From Choricystis sp. odSpoLacu1 (lineage: Eukaryota; Chlorophyta; Trebouxiophyceae): a stretch of 64,000 nucleotides of DNA. This document shows, piece by piece, positions 19,354-31,399 of the stretch; position 1 is the first letter of the stretch, and every line of letters starts with the position of its first letter. Under the pieces are notes generated by a model. It was not told the origin of the DNA. It saw nothing but the letters and a program-made list of their open reading frames with translations, and did no database searches. Location of the stretch: contig OY253649.1 in assembly GCA_958009055.1 (NCBI GenBank), forward strand, positions 1,451,298-1,515,297, written 5' to 3'. The translations under genes and the position numbers were made by a program.

Positions 19354-22300
19354 ATGGCAGCCACCCACCGACCGCCCTCCTGGCCGCTCGACCGTGTGTG
19401 CGCCCACTGGCGGCGAACGGTGCGTTGGTTGTGTGTGTGTGTGGGGGGTGATGGTGTACACGCAGATCAAACAACAAGGCAGGCAGAGGGCCGGCAAAAC
19501 CGACACCAACTACTCCCTCTCCCCCCCCCGCCTTTCCACACCCAGGACCGCGTCGCCTGCGTCGCCGACGTCGCCCTCGTCGCCGCCCCAGCCGCCGCCA
19601 CGGGCGTGGTGGCGGTCATCGCACTGCTCATTCGCCTGTGCAGGCGGGCGCCGCCCCCATCCACCCGGTTTGGATTGGGACGAAGCGTCGCAGTCGCTGC
19701 CGCCGTCGCGGCTGCCACCCTCGGCGGCGCGTACAGCGTCTCTGCCCCGCTGGCCGAGTCTGCAGTGGCAGGCGCATCCGTCGCAGTTAGCTTCACTCTG
19801 TTCGCCCTCTCGGTCGCGGCTCGCTCCCCGCGCGGCGACGTCATTCTGTCGTCGGTCGCCGCGGCGTCCGCGTGCGCCGCGTGCGCCGCTGCAGGCTGGC
19901 TCGTCCACCGCAGCCGGGATGGAGGCGCCATCGCCCTGCTGCGAGGTGTCGCAGCAGCCCAGCTGGTGGCGGCGTGGGCCCTGTTTGCGGGCAGTGGGGG
20001 GAGTGGACCGCCGTCTCCCTCGCCGCGCCCGCCCCCTACCCGGCGCGCCACGATCCCGCGCATCCTCTCCCCCTTGATCGCGTTTGCCAAACCGCTCATC
20101 GACACCGCGTCCGCGAGGGGACACCTGGATGACGCATACCTGCCTGCCGTGCCGCGTGGCGACGCACCCCTCGCTGCTGCGTCCGCCCTGGCGGCCGCGT
20201 GGAGCGCTGAGCGCGCGCTGGCCGTGCGCCGCGGGCGGACGCCCTCGCTCGCGCGCGCGCTCACGTCCGTCCATTGGCGCGAGTGGGCGGTGCTGGGCAT
20301 CGTCAAAGTGGCGGGCGATGGCCTGAACTTTGCGGGGCCTCTCCTGCTCAAAGAGCTGGTGTCGTTTGTGGGGCGGGACGAGTGGCGGCGTGAACGTGAC
20401 GACGCCAACGCGTTTCACCATCGCCCGCCCCCCTCCCACGGCCTCCTCCTGGCCGCCGCCCTGGCCGCCGCCGCCGCCACCAAGGCCGTGCTGTCCACGC
20501 ATTACTCGTTCGGCATGGCTCGTTTGTCCGCCAAAGCGAGGGCGGGGCTGGGGGCTGCAGTGCATGGCGCCGCGCTCACAACGCGCGCTGCCGTCGCTGC
20601 CACCGCCCGCCTCGACGACGGCGCGCTGTCCACCCTGGCCACCGTGGACGTCGACCGTGCCGTCAACGCGCTGCCCTCCCTGCACGAAGCCTGGGGCCTG
20701 CCCCTGCAGGCGACAATCGCTTTGGCCCTGCTGTTTGCCCAGGTGCGGTGGGCCGCGGCTGCCGGCGTCGCCGTCGTTGCGGCTGTTGTGCCCGCCAACC
20801 GTGCCCTGGCCATCCGCATCGAGGCCGCGTCAACTTCCATGCTGGCCTGGAAGGGCGTGCGCCTGGCCGCCGTCGCAGACCTGCTGCGCGGCGTGACCGC
20901 GGTCAAGGCGGCGGGGTGGGAGCCCGCGCTGGGAGCGCGCGCGCGCGCGCCGCGCGCACGCGCGAAGTGCGCGCCCTGGCCGTCCGCAAACTTTTGGACG
21001 CGTTGTGCGTGTACTCGTGGGCGGTGACGAGTCTGCTGATCATGGTGTGCACGTTTGGCAGTGCGGCTTTGGCGGGCGTGCCGTTGTCGAGTGCGAGGGC
21101 CTTTGCTGCGCTCGCGCTCTTTGGCGCGCTGGTCGCCCCCCTCAACTCGGCGCCCTGGGTCGTCAGCGGCCTGGTGGACGCGCGCGTGTCCATGAAGCGA
21201 CTGCAAGGCCTGCTGGAGACGGCGGGCGATGGCGTGGTGGGGCTGGACGTGGGGGAGGAGGGCGAAGAAGATGACGACGGCGACGACGACACCACCCCCT
21301 CCCCCTCCCCCTGGTCCCCACCCACCATTCGGTCCCCCCTGCTGGCCGGCACTTCGCCCGCCGCATCCCCTGCATTTGGTGTGGCCGCTGGCGCTGTGGA
21401 CGGAGACGCGCCTCCGTCCCCCTCGCGTTGGAACTGTCGCACATCGACGCAGCGTGGCACATCCCCCTCTCATCACCCCGCCCGCCCCACCTCACCCTGG
21501 CCGACGTGTGCCTGGCCATCCCCGCGGGCACGCTGGCTGTCGTCGTCGCGCCCCCGGGCGCCGGCAAGTCGACGCTGCTGGCTGTGGCAGCGGGTGAGCT
21601 TGCGCCATGGCGTGGCCGCGTGCGCGTGGCCTCCCGCCCTGTGTACTTGCCCCAAACCCCCTGGTTGGCAGGCACCAGCGTGCGTGCCAACGTGGTGGTG
21701 GGCGCCCCCTTTGACCCACGCCGCTACGCCACCGCCCTGGCCGCCGTCTGCCTGGACGCCGACGTCGCCGCCTGGCCCGCGGGCGACGCCACCCCCGCCG
21801 GCGACCGAGGCGCCTCCCTGTCGGGCGGTCAGCGCGCCCGCGTCGCCCTGGCGCGCGCCCTGTACTGCCGCCCCGACATCCTGCTGGCGGACGACCCGGT
21901 GGGCGCGCTGGACGCTCGCGTGGCGGCGACCGTGGTTGCACGCGCGCTGGCGGGCCCGTCCGCCGCCCTGGCGGGACGCACCCGCGTGGTGGCGTCCCAC
22001 CATGCTGGCCTGATTGCTGCGGCAGACGTCATCGTGCGGCTGGCGGGTGGGCGGGTGGTGTCTGTGGCGCCACCGACGCCGACCGAGCGCGCGGCGGGGG
22101 CGACCACGGCTGCCGACGCGGGGCCATCGTCACCATCATCCGCAGATGAACCAGACGCCATCGATGACTCCAACAACCTGCTGATCACAGCCGTGTCTGG
22201 TGTGCTGCCGCCCTTGGCCACCGAGCCCGAAGAACACCGTGAGCGCGGCGCGGTCGCGCTGTCCGTGTGGCGTGCCTGGCTGGCGGCCGCGGGTTGGGGC

Positions 22301-24676
22301 CTGGTGGCGGCCACCCTGGTGTCGGTGGCCGCCATGCAGGCGACTCGCAATGGGGGCGACGTCTGGCTGGCCAAGTGGGTGGGTGCAGAGGACTCGGGTG
22401 TGCGGAGTGGGGTGCTGCCAACCCCACCACCCACGCTCACCATGGGCGACGCCACCCGCTACTACGTCACCGGCCTCGTCACCATCGCTGCCCTCAACTC
22501 GGTGGCCGCCCTGGCCCGCGCCTTCACGTTTGCTGCAGCCGGCCTGCGCGCCGCGCGCTCCCTGCACGACCGGTCGCTGGCAGCCATCCTGGCCGCCCCC
22601 CCCGCCTGGTTTGGCGCTCACGCCGCCGGCCGCGTGCTCAACCGGTTTGGCGCCGACGTCGCCGCCGTGGATGACGGCCTGCCCTTTGTCGCCAACGTGG
22701 CGCTGGCCAACTTTGCCGGCCTGGCCGGTGCCATCGCCGTCATGCTAGGCGCCCAGCCCGCGGTCGCGCCCGCCGTGCTGCCCATGGCGGCCGCGTTTCG
22801 GGAGCTGCAGTCCCGCTACTCGGCTGCAGCGCGCGAGGTGCGGCGCCTGGATGCCGTTGCGCGGTCGCCCGTGGTGGCCGGCGTCGCCGACGCGGCGGCG
22901 GGCGGCGCCGTGCTGCGCTCCCTCCCCGGTGCCCCCCGCCGAGCGGTGCACGCGCACGCGCGTGCACTGGAGGCATCCCAGCGCGCCTCCCTGGCGGCGG
23001 CGGCAGCGTCCGCCTGGCTGTCGGTGCGGCTGCAGATGATGGCGGCCGCCGCGGTCGGCGCGGCCGCGGGGGCTGCGGTTGCCGCGCACGCGGGCTGGCT
23101 GGGTGGCTGGGCGGCTGCAGGTGCGCGCGCTGGGGCGGTGGGATTGTCCTTGGCCTACGCCCTGCCTCTGACAGGACTGCTGGCGGGCGCATTGACCGCG
23201 GGCGCGGAAACAGAGCAAGAGTTGATCGCGGTGGAGCGAGTGGACGAGTTTGCACGCGTCCGCCCCCAGCCTCCCCGCCTGCCGCCGCACGGCGCCCCGC
23301 CAGGAGCCCCGCTACCGCCTCCCCCCACTGGTCGGTGGCCGACAAGAGGCTCAGTCACATGGGATCGAGTCGTGCTGCGCTACGCGCGCGGCGGCACGGC
23401 TGCCCTCGCCCGCGCGTCGCTGCACGTGCGTGGCGGCACCAGTGTCGGCATCGCGGGGCGCACGGTCGCCGGAAAATCTTCTCTCGTCGCAGCCCTGCTG
23501 CGCCTGGCTGAAACAGAGGCTGGCGTCGTCGCCATCGACGGCGTGGACGTGCGCACTGTGCCTCTGCGCCGCCTGCGCGCGGCGGTCGCGCTCGTGCCTC
23601 AGACGCCATTCCTTTTCGAGGGCAGCATCCGCGACAACCTGGACCCCGCCGGCGCCCACACGGATGGCTCCATGGTGGCCGCCCTCAAAGCGGTGGGGCT
23701 GTGGGACGTGCTGGCTGGCACCGCCCTGGCGCAACGCAAAGCGGCGGCAGCGCGCGCGGCGGCCGACGACGACGACGCGGTCGCCGCGTCCACGCCGCGC
23801 GCCGTCGTGACGGCTGTGCGGCGGGCGAGGCCGCCCCCCACGGGTGGACCGCCACCGCCGTCGCCATCGCCATCGCCGCCCACTCCCGGAGCATGGCAGC
23901 CGGCCAGCCTGCTGGCGGACAGGCCGCCGTCGGCGTTGTTGCGTGTTGGCGTGTCGGCGCCTGCTGCAGCGCGCGGCACCACACGTCCCGCGCCTGCGCC
24001 GACCGCGGCGTCCATGCCACGGTCGGCGGCGCTGCCCGTGTCCAGCCGCCCACGCACACTGTCTCGCACGTCGGGCGGGCTGGCCATGGCGTTGGCAGCT
24101 TCGTCGCGGGGGGGTGGTCGGGGTGGCGCACTGGCCGCGGCCGCCGACGCCGAGCCTCGGCCGCCGTCTGTCATCCACCCGCCCTCGTCGCCCAGGGCGA
24201 CTGCTACGCCGCGTGGGCCGCCTGCCTCGCCCGCCCCCCCCAGGATCGAGTTTGTGAGGGATGATGGTGTCAGTGCTCCCACCGCTGCGCCACCCACAAC
24301 CCCCGGCCTCGCCCAGGCCCTGCTCTCCCTGCACCTGGGCGGCGCGCGTGGCGTGGGCCTGTCCGCGGGCCAAGCCCAACAACTGTGCCTGGCCCGCGTC
24401 CTGCTGCGGCGGGCGGCGGTGGTGTGCCTGGACGAAGCGACTGCTGTTGCCGACCGCGCCAGCGCGGCCTCGCTGCAGGCCGCGGTGCGGTCGTCCCTGG
24501 ATGGCTGCACCGTCATCCAGGTGGCTCACTCGCTGAATGTTGTCCTCGCGTGTGATGTCGCGGCCGTCATGGAGGGTGGCGTGGTGGTGGAGGCGGGGCC
24601 GCCGGGTGATTTGCTGGCGGACGAGGGGTCGGCGCTGGCGAGCATGTGTCGGGCAGTGGGCGTGGTGACGCAGTGA
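19354..24676 (+). CDS. ABC transporter subfamily C (MRP-like), two frameshifts
   Basis: Exon 1 is 19354-19419. Exon 2 starts at 19546 after a phase 0 intron. The family order is TMD0-TMD1-NBD1-TMD2-NBD2. About five hydrophobic segments in the first 200 residues form the MRP-specific TMD0. NBD1 has Walker A APPGAGKST, signature LSGGQ and Walker B ILLADDP. NBD2 has Walker A GRTVAGKSS, Q-loop VALVPQTPFLFEGSIRDNLD, signature LSAGQ and Walker B VVCLDEATA. The NBD2 Walker A has Val where Gly is usual, and a ~200-residue low-complexity insert splits NBD2. The frame breaks twice: inside a (GC)n run at ~20936-20952 (VRALAVRKLLDAL continues in another frame) and at a five-C run at 21418-21422. Conserved sequence resumes directly after each break, so assembly indels are likely, but a pseudogene is not excluded. 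Probable role: export of glutathione or organic-anion conjugates at a plasma or vacuolar membrane. Confidence 0.75.
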
Positions 24677-24768
24677 GAATGAAAGTGTGTGTGTGTTTTA
24701 ATCTTGAGTTTCATTGTGTTTTTTGTTGCTGTTTAATTTACTTTCTCGTTTCCCCGAACAACCATCTC

Positions 24769-26764
24769 TTACCACCGCGGCGCAGCCAGTTTGGCGCGCT
24801 TGGACTGCGCGCGCGTGCCGCCCCCACCCGCCGGCGTCAGGAAGGCGCCACCCGGTGCGCCGCGGGCTGGCGGAGCCTTGGAGAAGGGGACAGAGGAGGG
24901 CGCGGTGAAGCGTCGAGTGGTGGTGGGCTGCGGTGGCTGTTGCTGGGGCGGCGGCGCGGCAGCCACGTCGTCGTCCTCCCCCAGCTCCATGCCCTCCAAC
25001 GCTGCGCCACCACCACCACCGCTGCCTCCACCCCCCGTCAAAGGCGCCAACAAGGGCAGCCTCCCGTCCGGCCCAGCTGTCACCAGGAGGCGGGCGCGTG
25101 GCGCGTCCACGCCCGCGGCCGCGGCGAGCGCGACCCCGTTGCGCGGCGGCAGGGCGCCGGCTGCGCCGACTGTCACCCCAGCCTGCTCGCCAGGCGGCAG
25201 CACCACCGCCGCCCGCACAGCGGCTGGTGCGTCACGCGCTGCCATGCGCAGCAGGTCGGCGGCGCGCGCACCGATGGGGGTGGAGGCGTCCAAGCCGGCG
25301 GAGGCAGCAACTGCGGCCGCGGCAGTGCGGCCACGCATCAAATGATACAGCACAGCGTGGGCGGTGCCGCCAGCGGAGACTCCAGCAGGGGACGCCAACC
25401 AGGCCAGGTAGGCGCCTTCTTCAGCTTCGGACAACGGTAGGCCGGACACGGAGGCGAGCGCGCGTTCGCGAGCCGCCCAGCGGGCGAGTGCGGTCGTCAG
25501 TGTGGTGACCGTCTCCCCACGGTCGCTAGGACTCGCGGCAGCCGCCGCTTGGCGTGCCTCCAAATATGCCTCCGTCAACAGGCCACACTGCAGGCGGGCG
25601 TCCAGGCAGGCCACTGCTTCTGCGAGGCAGGGAGTCGCGGAGGCGCGCGCGCGCGCGCAGCAGCGTGAGCGCAGCGCCCGGGCGCCCAGCCGCGGTCAGT
25701 GCCGCCCCCAGTTGCCAGGGTGTGTCGGGGGCTGCTGCCAGGGGCACAATGTCGACGGCGGTATCCAGGGCGGCTGCGCCCGCGGCGCCACCCGCGGTGG
25801 CTGCGTCTACAAGCGCGGCCAGCCGCCAGCGCGCGACGCGCGCGGCGGGCGCGTTGATTCGAGCCCCCAGGGCCGCCAGGCAGGGAGGGGGGACGCCTGC
25901 GTCGGCCAGGGTGGCTGCCGCCAAGTCGAGTTTGGCGTCAGCTGCGGCAGCGTCGGCCGCCCCCGTCAAAAAGATGGGCAGCAGCGCGCCGCCCAACGGC
26001 AGCGAGGGTGGATACTCCATGTCCACGCCCGCGTCCCGCGCCAGGCGGTCCAGGAACAGGGTATGCTCAGTGCCCCGCACCGACGCGCGTCGGCGGGCCA
26101 CGTCGGCCCTCCACTCGGCGTCGGTGCGCCCCCCGTCGGTCCGCGCGTCTGTGGTGGCCCAGTCCAGGATCGATGCTGCTCGCGCCAGACGCAGCGCATC
26201 GGCGTGCAGGTCGGCCGCGGTGGCATCCGAGCTCGCGCTGCCGCGGTGCAGGGACGCAGCGATGGCCACCAAGCCGCCGACGCGCGTGGCGACGGGCGCC
26301 AGCGCGCGCGCGGCCGCCTCGCAGTTTTCGATCCCCGCAGCCGCCTCCAGCTCGCGCCGGGCGCGGTCCAGGGCGGTGCGGCACCAGGCTTCCACGCAGG
26401 CGCCGTCGGCCAGGTAGGCTTCGGTGGGGTCGCTGGGAGGGGAGAGGGTGGCGGGTGAGCGTCAAACACACACAGTCCCCACCCACACGCCTCTTCCCTC
26501 TTCTTCCTCCTACCTGGACGTCACCAGCGGGTCACCGCACACTTCGGCCACATAGTCCAGCACGATGCACGCCAGGCCGGAGGCGAGCGCCGCGTCGAAG
26601 AGTGCGCCCAGCGCGGCAACATCATCGCCCGCGGGCACGCGCGCCACGACGCGGGCGGCCGCCAGGTCGTCCGCCAGGCGGCGCAGGGTGCGGATGCCGG
26701 CATCCAGGCGCAGCAGGTCGCGGGGAGGGGTGGTGGTGAGGGCGGCGAGGGGGTGGGGAGGCAT
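24769..26764 (-). CDS. ELYS-domain nuclear pore protein (HOS1/ELYS-like), one frameshift
   Basis: Exons 26764-26514 and 26432-24769 (phase 2 intron of 81 bp). The central part matches the ELYS-like domain shared by plant HOS1 and animal ELYS/MEL-28: ALTAAGRPGAALTLLRARA, then EAVACLDARLQCGLLTEAYL, LPLSEAEEGAYLAWLASPAG and HAVLYHLMRGRTAAA. The frame changes inside a (GC)n run at 25643-25658, between the first two blocks. One dinucleotide or one base of indel restores it. The C-terminal ~120 residues are low-complexity and basic (Pro/Gln, Lys/Arg; KAPPARGAPGGAF), suiting a nuclear protein. In animals ELYS seeds pore assembly on chromatin; in plants HOS1 is a pore-associated factor. No RING finger (as in HOS1) is seen at the N-terminus. 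Confidence 0.6.
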
Positions 26765-26989
26765 GATTGCGATGGGCGCGTGCGCGCGCCAGTGATGTGT
26801 GAATCGGGGAGAGGCGCAGCGCCGATGGCAGGGCTCACACTGCCGATTTGAGCGCGTGCTTGGCGCTGCGCGCCAGGGGTGGGGAGGAGGGGCGTCTGAG
26901 CGGAGGGGAGTGCGCCAAGACAAAAAGAGGTTTTGGTGTCTTCTTTCGCTCAGCGCAGAACCCTCAATCAGTCACCTTTTTTGTCTACT
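26765..26989. promoter_or_regulatory. Divergent promoter region, ELYS-like(-)/PRX-TRX(+)
   Basis: 225 bp between opposite start codons. It contains a near-palindromic GCGCGTGCGCGCGC stretch near 26778. No other element is recognised. Confidence 0.3.
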
Positions 26990-28253
26990 ATGAGCCGCCG
27001 CGCCGTGTCCCTGCTCCCGCGCCTTCTGGGCGGCCCCAGCCGCGGCTTGGGCGTTGGCCTACGCGCCAGCCGCATGCTCGCCTCGCACGCGGTCACCGCC
27101 CTGGCCCCCCGCCGCGCCATGGTCGTTGCCGTCCCCCCTCACTCTACCCGCGGCTTTGCGGCCGCCCCGTCCGACACCGACGACGACGTGGAGGAGTGCG
27201 ACGTCGACGTCCTCTACCCCGCCCCCCAAGCCTTTGTGGGGGAGCAGGCCCCTCGCTTCGACGCGCCCGCGTTCATCGATGGCGACGTCGGCCGCGTCAA
27301 GCTGGATGACTACCTGCGCCAGGGCAAGTATGTGTGCCTGTTCTTCTATCCCAAAGGTGGGTGATGTTTGTGTGTGTGCGGTGTGGGGAGCAGTTTGAGA
27401 AGAGTGTGTAGTGGTTGTCTCCCTTGCCGACTCACCAAACCCACCCCCTCTCTTCTCAGATTTCACGTACGTGTGCCCCACCGAAATCATCGCCTTCTCC
27501 GACCGCGCTGCCGAGTTCGAAGCCCTCAACTGCCAAGTCATTGGCGCCTCCACCGACACCGAGGAAACGCACGCCGCGTGGACGCGTGTGCCGCGTTCGC
27601 GCGGCGGCCTCGGCCGCATGGCCATCCCCCTGGTGGCCGACGTCACCAAATCCATCGCCGCTCGGTACGGCTGCCTGATTGAATCCTCTGGCATCGCCCT
27701 GCGTGGCTTGTACATCATTGCCCCGGACGGCGTGCTGCAGCACGTGACGATAAATGCGCTGGGCGTCGGCCGCTCCGTCGACGAAACGCTGCGCACTTTG
27801 GCGGCAATCCAGCACGTGGCCGAGCATGGAGAGGTCTGCCCCGCCGGATGGGAGCCTGGTGACGACGCGATGAAGGCGGGCAAGGAGAGCGCGAGCTACT
27901 TTGCAGCGGTGGGCGACAACGACACCTTTGACGGTGGCCCGCACGACGCGGTGGTGGACGCGGCGTCCCTGGACCGCGTGCTGGCGTCCCACCCCAAGGT
28001 GGTGGTCGACGTGTTTGCGCCGTGGTGCGCCAAGTGCGCCCAGATCAGCCCCCACGTGGATGCGCTGGCCGCGTCCCACCCGGGCGTCAAGTTTGTTAAA
28101 GTGGATAGCCAGGCCAACAAAGAGTTTGCGGCCTCCCTGGGCGCCACCGCGCTGCCCACGTTCAAGCTGTACGACGGCGGCAAGGAGACCGCCACGGTGG
28201 TGGGGTACAAGAAGAAGCTGCTGGCGGACGCGGTGGCCAAGCTGGCTGGGTAG
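26990..28253 (+). CDS. Mitochondrial-type 2-Cys peroxiredoxin fused to thioredoxin
   Basis: Two exons, 26990-27356 and 27460-28253 (386 residues), phase 1 intron splitting the Asp of FFYPKDFTYVCPTE. Residues 1-~60 are Arg/Ser/Ala/Leu-rich with no acids, a mitochondrial presequence. Residues ~75-270 are a typical 2-Cys (AhpC/Prx1) peroxiredoxin: peroxidatic Cys at ~128 in DFTYVCPTE, Arg in the GRSVDETLR region, resolving Cys at ~249 in GEVCPAGWEPG. Residues ~285-386 are a thioredoxin domain with DVFAPWCAKCAQI (active site WCAKC at ~310-314) and the cis-Pro loop ATALPTFKLYDGG. The Trx part could reduce the Prx disulfide in cis, giving a self-contained peroxidase supplied by Trx reductase. The single frame, with no stop between domains, makes the fusion certain at sequence level. 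Confidence 0.92.
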
Positions 28254-28364
28254 AGATGAGAGAGCGGGTGGTGTCGGAGCGCACGCGGATGAAAAAAGTT
28301 TTATGTCGAAACGAAACACACATGCTTAAAGGGAACCTCTCTCCACCCACACAACCACCAAATC

Positions 28365-28719
28365 CTACTGTATCGCGGCCACCGCCTTGACAGCAGCGTC
28401 ATCCAGGTCGTCCGCGGGGATGATGGCCACATCGGAGGCAGCCAGAATCTGTTTGCCAGCTTCCACGTTGGTGCCCTCCAGCCGCACGATCAGCGGCACG
28501 CGCACGCCCACCTGCTTGGCCGCGTTGACGATTCCGGCCGCGATGACGTCGCACTTCATGATGCCGCCAAAGATGTTGATCAGCAAAGCTTTGACGCGGG
28601 GGTCGGCGGTCAGAATTTTAAAGGCTTCCACCACCTGCTGCTCCGACGCATTGCCGCCCACGTCCAAAAAGTTGGCGGGCGACGCGCCGTGCAGCTTGAT
28701 GATGTCCATGGTGGCCATG

Positions 28720-28752
<33 letters not shown>

Positions 28753-29867
28753 GAGCCGTCCAGGCCGATGTAGTTGAGGTCGGACTTGGCGGCCGCGACT
28801 TCGCGCGCGTCTTCTTGCGACGCGTCGCGCAGAGCGAAGATGGCTTTTTGCCGAAACGCGGCGGCGTCGTCAAAGCCCAGCTTGGCGTCAGCCGCGATGA
28901 GAACGCCATCCTCGGTTTCGGCCAGGGGGTTGACTTCAACCATGGTGCAGTCGCACTCGGCAAAAGTGCGGTACAGGGCGCGCACCTGGTCGGCAGCAGC
29001 GGCTTTGTCGCCCGTCACACCCAGCGCCGTCACAATGGACGCCGCCTGTGCATCCGTCAGGCCGAGGCGGGGGTCGACCGGGGTCTTGTGGATTTTGTCG
29101 GGGTGGGAGTGGGCCAGGTCCTCGATCGAGGTGCCGCCTGGTTGAGCGAGGGAGAGGGGTGGTGGGGTGAGCGAGCGAGGGAGGCAGCAGGCGACTGTCC
29201 TTGCACCACCCCCTCTCTCTCTTACCTTCCGAACACGCCACCACCACCGGCCCCGCGCTCTTGCGGTCCAGCAGGATGGCCAGGTACATCTCGCGCGCCA
29301 AGGCCAGCTTTTTGGCGATCAACAGCGTGTTGACAGGCTTGCCCTCGGCCCCCGTCTGCTTGGTGACCAGGGTGCCCCCCAGCATCCGTTCAGCCAGGGC
29401 GGGCGCGTCCCTGGCCTTCACAATGTGGACACCACCCTGCAGGCCGTTGGTGAAGTGGCCCAGGCCGCGGCCGCCTGCGAGGATTTGCGACTTGACGACG
29501 ACGTCGGCGTCCGGGTTGCCGTCCGTCATGGCGGCCGCCGCGTCCGCCACCTGGTCCAGGGAGAAGACGGGGACGCCGGGAGGGACGTTGACGCCGCGTT
29601 CGGCCATGACTTGGGCGCCCTGTGTGAGTGTGGGGTGGGGGGTAGGCCAGGGTCGATGGGTGCGCCATGTGCCCTTCTCCATCGCGGGCTGCTGCTGCCC
29701 CCCCGCGTGCGACCGCGCGCGCGCACACACACACACACCACGTCACACATCACAGACACCACCCACACTCTCACCTGGTACTCGTGGATGTTGAGCCAGC
29801 GGCGCTGGTCGTGCGCGACCGCGCGCGCGGCCGCGCGGCCGCGCCGGGCGAGCGTGCGCAGCAGCAT
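28365..29867 (-). CDS. Succinate-CoA ligase beta subunit, mitochondrial
   Basis: Three exons, 29867-29775, 29619-29226 and 29137-28365 (419 residues, TAG stop). Residues 1-~23 are a mitochondrial presequence ([18 protein letters not shown]), followed by LNIHEYQ, the canonical beginning of mature SucC. An ATP-grasp nucleotide-binding domain follows ([26 protein letters not shown]). The CoA-ligase half contains [33 protein letters not shown] and [16 protein letters not shown]. The GGRGLGHF glycine-rich site, NPLAE and [11 protein letters not shown] are complete. It catalyses the nucleotide-forming step of the TCA cycle with the alpha subunit; ADP versus GDP specificity is not called. A truncated copy of this gene lies at ~58.1-58.4 kb. 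Confidence 0.95.
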
Positions 29868-30174
29868 GGGGGAGGGAGGGTATGTGTGGGAGGCGGAGCT
29901 CAAACGCTGAGCGAGAGGGGGTGCTTGAACGCCCGCGGCCTTCTGCGTTCGCAGCACACAGGCGGGCGTGAGAGAGCTGATGGGGAAGAGTGTCGTGCGA
30001 CGAACAATTGAAACCGTTTTGTTTTCCCCGCTGCTGCTGCTCCCCCCCGCGCGCAGCCAGCATGCAGCCCCGGTGAACCCATCCTCCCTCCCTCTCCGCA
30101 TCACGCGGGGTCGCGGGCGTGGGCGAGCGCGCGCAACTCTCTTTTTTTTTCCCACCAACCCATCCCAATCCCCC
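29868..30174. promoter_or_regulatory. Divergent intergenic region (307 bp)
   Basis: Between the succinate-CoA ligase beta gene (-) and the LisH gene (+). It includes a poly-T/pyrimidine tract just before the LisH ATG. No other element is recognised. Confidence 0.3.
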
Positions 30175-31188
30175 ATGTCCGCCCCCCCCGCCACCGTGTC
30201 TGAGGCTGACTTGGCGGTCTTAGTGCTGCAGTACCTCCAGGACAATCCCGGGTTTGGGCGGGCGGCGTCCGCTTTTCAACGGTGAGTAAGAGTAGGGTGT
30301 GTGGGGTGGGTGGCAGCGGGTGCGCTCCCCTCCTCTCTCTCACCTTCACTCCTCCCCCCTACAGCGACGCCAAACAACTGCTCTCCTCCATCGCCCCCCC
30401 CCCCCCCCCGCGTCAAACCCCTGGCCGACGTGGTGTCGGAGTACGTGGCCCTGGTCGCGGGCGCGCGCGCGCGCTCCGCCCTCGCGGCCGCCCACCCCGC
30501 CCTCGCCACCGTGCTGGCGTCGATTGATGGTGCGGCGGGGGCGCCGGCCGTGCCGGAGGATGTGTTTGGGGTGAGGCGGGCGGGTGGTGGTGGTGGGGCT
30601 GGGCCCCCTTCTGCGCCGCCACCCCCGCCCCCGCCCCACGAACACGAAGACCCTGCCGCCCTGCGCTCGCCCCGGCGCGCCCTGCGCAAGCGACCGCCCG
30701 CACGCTATGTGCCACCACCACCGCACCCCGCAGGCCTGGACCCCGCGGCTTCGTTGCACTGGCACCAGCGCGCGGGGTCCCTCGCCTCCCCCCCCCCCGA
30801 CGGCACGGCCTCCATCGACCTCCTGCTGGATGCCCCCCTGTCTGCGGACGCGCTCTTAGCCCTGCTGGCGGATGATGATGCCGCCGCCCGATTTGCCGCC
30901 AGCCTGGCCCCCCGCCTGGCGGCCGCGACGGAGGCTGCCGATTTGGTGGCAGATCCCGAGGTCGCCACCCTGCTGCAGCCGTTGGTGGGAGGGGGTGGGG
31001 GTGGAGGAGGAGGTGGTGGTCTCCGTCGGAGGCCGTCCATGCCGCCTCCACCGCCACGGCCGTCCCGGTCGGCGCGGGAGGGTGGCGGGGGTGGTGGTGG
31101 TGGTGGCGACACGGGTGCCCCCGCCGACAGAGCCGACATCGACGACGACCGCCTGGAAGCGTTTCTGGGGGGGTTGTCATATGATTAG
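30175..31188 (+). CDS. LisH-domain protein, poly-C frameshift
   Basis: Exon 1 is 30175-30281 and exon 2 starts at 30365 (phase 2). Residues ~9-40 form a LisH dimerisation motif: DLAVLVLQYLQDNPGFGRAA, then FQRDAKQLLSS. The next block, RVKPLADVVSEYVALVAGAR, is in a different frame. The switch lies exactly within a 16-C run (30394-30409), so an indel there (assembly or polymorphism) is the simplest explanation. The remainder is Pro/Gly-rich with one Ala-rich helical region (LLLDAPLSADALLALLADDD) and ends DRLEAFLGGLSYD. LisH proteins are usually scaffold or chromatin/cytoskeleton regulators. The downstream domain is not recognised. Confidence 0.55.
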
Positions 31189-31399
31189 ATATGTGAAAAA
31201 CACTGTGCAACTTGTATGTGGAGGAGAAGGAAAACACTTGTCTCGTCGGAGGGTTGAGCGGGCGAGGGAGAGTCGGTAGGAAGAGCAAAAAGCAGCACCT
31301 CACTCTCGACGTGCCGTTTGTTTTCTTTCGTGTGCACGCTGCCCCCGCCGTCTGTTCCGTCCCATCGCACACGCACGCACACACACACACACACCACAC

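Noticed and set aside
30394..30409. Intron across the poly-C run in the LisH gene
   Set aside because: No GT donor exists between LLSSIAP and RVKPLAD; the run itself explains the frame change.
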